A stretch of DNA of 64,000 bases from NCBI GenBank assembly GCA_027475525.1, contig JAMWFC010000107.1:1-64000 (forward strand). Reading direction: 5' to 3'. Below the pieces are notes generated by a model, which saw only the letters and a list, made by a program, of their open reading frames with translations, was not told where the DNA came from and made no database searches. The position numbers were made by a program, and so were the translations under genes. Below, one piece after another: positions 64,000 to 64,000 of this stretch (position 1 is the stretch's first letter; every line of letters begins with the position of its first letter). The DNA is from Macrolepiota albuminosa. Lineage: Eukaryota > Basidiomycota > Agaricomycetes > Agaricales > Agaricaceae.

Positions 64000-64000
64000 C

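Larger units (their letters stand above)
60702..64000 (-). mobile_element. Gag-protease retroelement copy 2 (AT-shifted), cut by the window end
   Basis: Same order as copy 1: acidic N-terminus, capsid, zinc knuckle, protease. It diverges strongly and many CG dinucleotides are replaced. Again nothing resembling RT follows the protease; the frame ends near 60702 in AT-rich sequence. The N-terminus continues beyond base 64000. Confidence 0.75.

Noticed and set aside
1..64000. tRNA or rRNA genes
   Set aside because: I looked for tRNA-like arms and conserved rRNA words on both strands and saw none that I could defend; a covariance-model scan was not possible here.

Overview
The window looks like a repeat-rich, decayed stretch of a basidiomycete (Agaricomycotina-type) fungal genome. 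The support is short GT-AG introns of about 43-85 bp, fungal gene remnants recognisable at protein level (CLF1/Crooked-neck, SSZ1-type Hsp70, FGAM synthase, PI-PLC, a secreted aspartic protease, an NRPS-like reductase domain, a GH3 beta-glucosidase, a kinesin and a GTPBP1-like GTPase), and transposons of types common in mushroom-forming fungi (Ty3/Gypsy with chromodomain, DIRS-type elements with tyrosine recombinase). I found no gene that I would call intact. Almost every recognisable reading frame carries stops, frameshifts or lost catalytic residues.

Layout. 1-690: dispersed AT/CA-rich repeat, second copy at 45.6-46.0 kb around an assembly gap. 1.5-9.9 kb: higher-GC island of broken host genes (thioester-reductase domain, an unidentified intron-rich gene, a Ser/Pro-rich gene, CLF1). 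10.6-14.8 kb: DIRS-like retrotransposon on the minus strand. 15.5-16.5 kb: 180-bp tandem array. 16.5-18.4 kb: 3' part of a chromodomain Gypsy pol on the plus strand, then an unidentified Gln-rich plus-strand ORF remnant to 20.2 kb. 20.2-26.4 kb: Gypsy element on the minus strand (5' LTR, gag, protease, RT, RNase H, integrase) truncated in the integrase. 29.9-36.5 kb: a second, different DIRS-like element on the minus strand, interrupted by two solo LTRs of the neighbouring Gypsy family in opposite orientations. 36.8-43.7 kb: related satellite arrays (about 154/307, 341 and 353 bp units) enclosing a Gypsy fragment and a GH3 exon fragment. 44.3-45.5 kb: palindrome-bearing minisatellite and a pentamer repeat. 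47.2-53.8 kb: second GC-richer island with six adjacent broken host genes. 55.1-57.1 kb: 353-bp satellite again. 57.1-64.0 kb: two tandem gag-protease retroelement copies without reverse transcriptase, minus strand, the right one running off the window.

The most important structural observation concerns the assembly. Twelve unrelated places carry an exact direct duplication whose period is 77 bp every time. In four coding remnants, removing one copy restores the reading frame. This is what k=77 de Bruijn contig ends joined without trimming would produce, so these are probably assembly seams. A 100-N gap sits inside the dispersed repeat, and the other copy predicts about 455 missing bases.

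How it fits together: I infer a former gene-containing region that was invaded by retroelements, expanded by satellites and mutated by transitions (many G-to-A changes on coding strands, often at catalytic residues, and CGA-to-TGA stops). This is compatible with cytosine deamination or a RIP-like process. Identities are based on motif recognition by eye; no database search was run.
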